A stretch of DNA of 7,936 bases from contig CABQCA010000109.1 of assembly GCA_902462525.1 (NCBI GenBank), positions 1 to 7,936 on the forward strand, read 5' to 3'. The notes below the pieces were generated by a model. It saw only the letters and a program-made list of their open reading frames with translations. It had not been told where the DNA came from and ran no database searches. This document shows positions 7,077 to 7,936 of this stretch, piece after piece (position 1 is the stretch's first letter; the number at the start of each line of letters is the position of its first letter). Source of the DNA: an uncultured Porphyromonadaceae bacterium. Its GTDB lineage: Bacteria > Bacteroidota > Bacteroidia > Bacteroidales > Muribaculaceae. Position numbers and translations under genes: made by a program.

Positions 7077-7084
7077 CAAAGATA
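7077..7084 (-). promoter_or_regulatory. Probable -7 box of the rlmD promoter
   Basis: The minus strand reads TATCTTTG, an exact match to the Bacteroidetes -7 box TAnnTTTG, in the 54-bp gap between the MATE stop codon and the rlmD GTG. Transcription would start near 7070. No TTTG lies 19-21 bp upstream (that position reads about TGAG, overlapping the MATE stop), so the promoter may be weak or need an activator. rlmD may also be co-transcribed with the MATE gene, as no terminator separates them. Confidence 0.5.
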
Positions 7085-7105
7085 AACAAAAATTCACTTC
7101 TTTAC

Positions 7106-7936
7106 TCACATTTCCAGCACTGGATCGGACTCCGATGGAGTCCGGCCAGGTTTGAGCCACCATGGTCCGCGCATGCGCACCAGAAATATGATGCCACGGA
7201 AAGTGAGTTCGGCAGCCATCGCTATCCATACACCCTGCAGCCCCATCGTCGGAGCGAGAATAGCTGCCAGAGGTATACGCACCAGCCAAATGCTGCCGAA
7301 ATTCATTACAGCCGGAATGAGAGTGTCGCCAACACCGACAAAAGCCCCGTATGCGACAATAGACGCTGCATACATCGGCTCGGCGAAAGCCTCGATACGA
7401 AGCACATCGGTGCCGGCTTCGGCTATAGCCGCCACAGGAGTCATTATTTCCATCATGCAAGGCGCAAAAACATACATCACAGCACCCATAACCGTCATTA
7501 TAGCAACCCCTAGAAGCGTAGTAAGGTAGCAGAATCGCCGCACAAGACTGTAGCGGCCCGCACCGTAGCTCTGCCCGCAAAGAGTCGTCGCCGCTTCTCC
7601 GATACCGAAGCCGGGCATATAGCAGAGGCTCTCAGCCGTAACGGCAAAGGCATTCGCAGCAATCGCCACAACTCCGAGAGGTGCAACTATCAGAGTGATC
7701 GTGATCTGGGCACCGCAGAAAATGACATGCTCGGCTGTCATCGGCACAGCTATCTTCACTGCTTTGCGAAGCACGGGCTTCGTAGGCCGGTAACCGCGCC
7801 GTTTATCCGTGCCCGTAAGTCTGAGACCTTTCTGACGGCGGCAAAGATAGTACATCATCGCTGCGGCACAAATAATTTCGGCGCACACTGTGCCAAGGGC
7901 CGCTCCGAAAACCCCGAGCCCGGCACCAGGAACAGT
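7106..7936 (-). CDS. MATE-family multidrug efflux transporter, N-terminus beyond window edge
   Basis: C-terminal 276 residues of an inner-membrane cation-coupled antiporter; the frame is open to base 7936, so about 170 N-terminal residues lie outside. MATE proteins are around 450 residues with 12 membrane helices in two six-helix halves. What is visible is the last helix of the first half (about 5-31), a basic cytoplasmic loop (33-60) and the second half. Family motifs include ESLCYMPGFGIGEAAT (102-117) followed by GQ (121-122), GVGDTLIP (201-208) and WLVRIPLA (217-224). The stop lies 54 bp before the rlmD start. The half-transporter is intact as far as it goes, with no frameshift. MATE pumps export drugs, dyes and in some cases bile acids, but the substrate here cannot be deduced. 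An internal GTG at 7888 lies within a helix and is not a real start. Confidence 0.93.
   Translation of the reverse strand, partial: TVPGAGLGVFGAALGTVCAEIICAAAMMYYLCRRQKGLRLTGTDKRRGYRPTKPVLRKAVKIAVPMTAEHVIFCGAQITITLIVAPLGVVAIAANAFAVTAESLCYMPGFGIGEAATTLCGQSYGAGRYSLVRRFCYLTTLLGVAIMTVMGAVMYVFAPCMMEIMTPVAAIAEAGTDVLRIEAFAEPMYAASIVAYGAFVGVGDTLIPAVMNFGSIWLVRIPLAAILAPTMGLQGVWIAMAAELTFRGIIFLVRMRGPWWLKPGRTPSESDPVLEM

Noticed and set aside
7068..7580. Cys-rich minus-strand open frame of 170 codons
   Set aside because: It is a shifted frame inside the MATE gene; the MATE frame carries clear family motifs, and the Cys richness comes from reading GCN/GTN codons out of phase.
1..7936. A new defence, mobile or biosynthetic system
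   Set aside because: Every sizeable frame belongs to a familiar family. No direct-repeat arrays, terminal inverted repeats, transposase, integrase, reverse transcriptase or toxin-antitoxin pair was seen, and base composition looks even.

Overview
The window looks like ordinary chromosome from a member of the Bacteroidales, most likely a gut lineage; something like Muribaculaceae would fit, but that is inference. Three things point there. The protein families (a DUF5686 outer-membrane protein with a carboxypeptidase-regulatory-like domain, a secreted choloylglycine hydrolase-type enzyme, an AlgI-type MBOAT) are typical of the group. Promoters match the Bacteroidetes consensus TTTG-N19-21-TAnnTTTG. 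Shine-Dalgarno sequences are mostly weak or absent.

Layout from right to left, since five of the six genes are on the minus strand: the C-terminal 276 residues of a MATE efflux transporter (7106-7936, cut by the window edge); a 23S rRNA uracil-5-methyltransferase of the RlmD/RumA type (5609-7051, GTG start); a lone plus-strand CYTH/triphosphate tunnel metalloenzyme gene (5181-5636) whose 3' end overlaps the methyltransferase gene by 28 bp; a large DUF5686 outer-membrane beta-barrel protein (2609-5122) divergent from the CYTH gene; an MBOAT O-acyltransferase (1109-2578) with its own strong promoter; and a secreted Ntn hydrolase of the bile salt hydrolase/penicillin V acylase family (1-973, cut at its C-terminus by the window edge).

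There is no sign of one shared pathway. The three left-hand genes all act at or beyond the cell envelope (outer membrane, inner-membrane acyl transfer, periplasmic or exported amide hydrolysis), while the CYTH protein and RlmD are cytosolic. Promoters before MBOAT, CYTH and rlmD suggest that each is transcribed at least partly on its own. Coding density is high, with no gene-free stretch above about 135 bp. I found no tRNA or rRNA gene, CRISPR array, insertion sequence, riboswitch or convincing intrinsic terminator.

I see no undescribed multi-gene system. The points most worth a second look are a nine-G homopolymer inside the outer-membrane protein gene, where a one-base slip either way would truncate the barrel; the compact divergent control region at 5122-5181; the 28-bp convergent overlap; and the MBOAT gene lacking an adjacent acetyl-transfer partner.
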